Source: Bacteroidia bacterium (GTDB lineage Bacteria > Bacteroidota > Bacteroidia > Flavobacteriales > Flavobacteriaceae). From it: a stretch of DNA of 64,000 bases. The notes beneath the pieces were generated by a model. The model made no database searches, was not told where the DNA came from, and saw only the letters and a program-made list of their open reading frames with translations. Both the position numbers and the translations under genes were made by a program. Every line of letters starts with the position of its first letter. The first letter of the stretch is position 1. The DNA lies in assembly GCA_030427585.1 (NCBI GenBank), contig JAUIBW010000001.1:1-64000 (forward strand). The letters run 5' to 3'. This document shows positions 63,689-64,000 of the stretch, in pieces.

Positions 63689-64000
63689 CTATAATCTTTT
63701 ATCCATTTGTTTAACCATTATATTTTTCCAGGAATTAAAATCACCGGCTAAGATATGCTTTCTAGCTTCGCGAACCAACCACAAATAAAAACCTAAATTA
63801 TGTATGGTTGCTATTTGTTTTCCTAATAATTCATTTACCGAAAAAAGATGTTTTAGATACGCTTTAGAATATTCTGTATCTACAAAAGTGATACCCATTT
63901 CATCTATTGCTGAAAAATCATCTTCCCATTTCTTATTTTTTATATTAATCGTTCCATACGCTGTAAATAACATCCCATTACGTGCATTACGTGTAGGCAT
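63689..64000 (-). CDS. tgt: Queuine tRNA-ribosyltransferase, C-terminal part (cut by window end)
   Basis: The window contains 103 C-terminal residues; the gene continues beyond 64000. MPTRNARNGMLFTAYGTINI, YSKAYLKHLFSVNELLGK and QIATIHNLGFYLWLVREARK are Tgt signatures. The usual zinc-binding CxCxxC segment just before SRAYLxHL is replaced by ITFVDTE, although the later histidine of IHN is kept. Tgt exchanges guanine-34 for a queuosine precursor in tRNAs with GUN anticodons. Upstream of, and probably coupled to, lptF/G. Confidence 0.93.
   Translation of the reverse strand: MPTRNARNGMLFTAYGTINIKNKKWEDDFSAIDEMGITFVDTEYSKAYLKHLFSVNELLGKQIATIHNLGFYLWLVREARKHILAGDFNSWKNIMVKQMDKRL

Overview
The window is AT-rich and typical of a marine Flavobacteriaceae chromosome. 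The evidence is a GldI-type gliding lipoprotein, SusC/SusD and FecR/STN-receptor genes, flavobacterial promoter boxes of the TTTG-N20-TAnnTTTG type, very few Shine-Dalgarno sites, and conserved flavobacterial gene orders (parA-parB-DUF5683-dapB-lepB-wbqC and recF/TPR-ribH-mutL-rhomboid-rhomboid). An Aquimarina-like genus is a guess. No rRNA, tRNA, CRISPR array, phage or transposase was seen.

Layout. 0-4 kb: two tandem secreted proteins that join a TonB plug domain to TPRs without a barrel. 4-11 kb: a DECR1-like reductase, then parAB, a DUF5683 protein, dapB, lepB, wbqC and a DUF6122 protein. 11-20.5 kb: a lipoprotein, a nuclease-fold protein, two rhomboids, mutL, ribH and a TPR protein on the minus strand, then recF, a lipocalin-like lipoprotein and a DciA-like protein on the plus strand, ending against a thioesterase. 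20.6-33.4 kb: an accessory locus with a SusC/SusD pair flanked by two PKD-like lipoproteins, followed by an ECF sigma factor, a four-helix-bundle gene, a FecR anti-sigma and an STN-containing TonB receptor. 33.4-39 kb: papain-like peptidase, ndk, PhoD-like phosphatase, nrnA, gldI and a cyclophilin-FKBP fusion. 39-46 kb: four small membrane-protein genes that share a leader sequence, a GntR/ABC operon with a clear operator, a DUF2867 protein and an acetyltransferase. 46-57.6 kb: pepD, a DUF3810 metalloprotease-like protein, two unknown paralogues, two amidohydrolases and two hypotheticals. 57.7-64 kb: an 'asparagine synthetase B'-type exported protein, dnaB, accA, an EamA transporter, an LptF/G permease and the 3' part of tgt.

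The most notable signal is a promoter-like element GGTAGGG-N16-CGTT found three times with identical spacing, each time pointing at a gene of the 20.6-33.4 kb locus: PKD lipoprotein 1, PKD lipoprotein 2 and fecR. It has the shape of an ECF promoter and probably defines the regulon of the sigma factor encoded there. This suggests a cell-surface signalling circuit that controls two paralogous surface lipoproteins bracketing a SusCD uptake system.

Other signals are a complete GntR operator/promoter module (AGTGTA-N12-TACACT beside a perfect TATATTTG box), two MITE-like palindromic elements of 147 and 194 bp, a 24-bp perfect palindrome ahead of the reductase gene, and several family proteins that lack textbook catalytic or metal-binding residues (MutL, Tgt, amidohydrolases).
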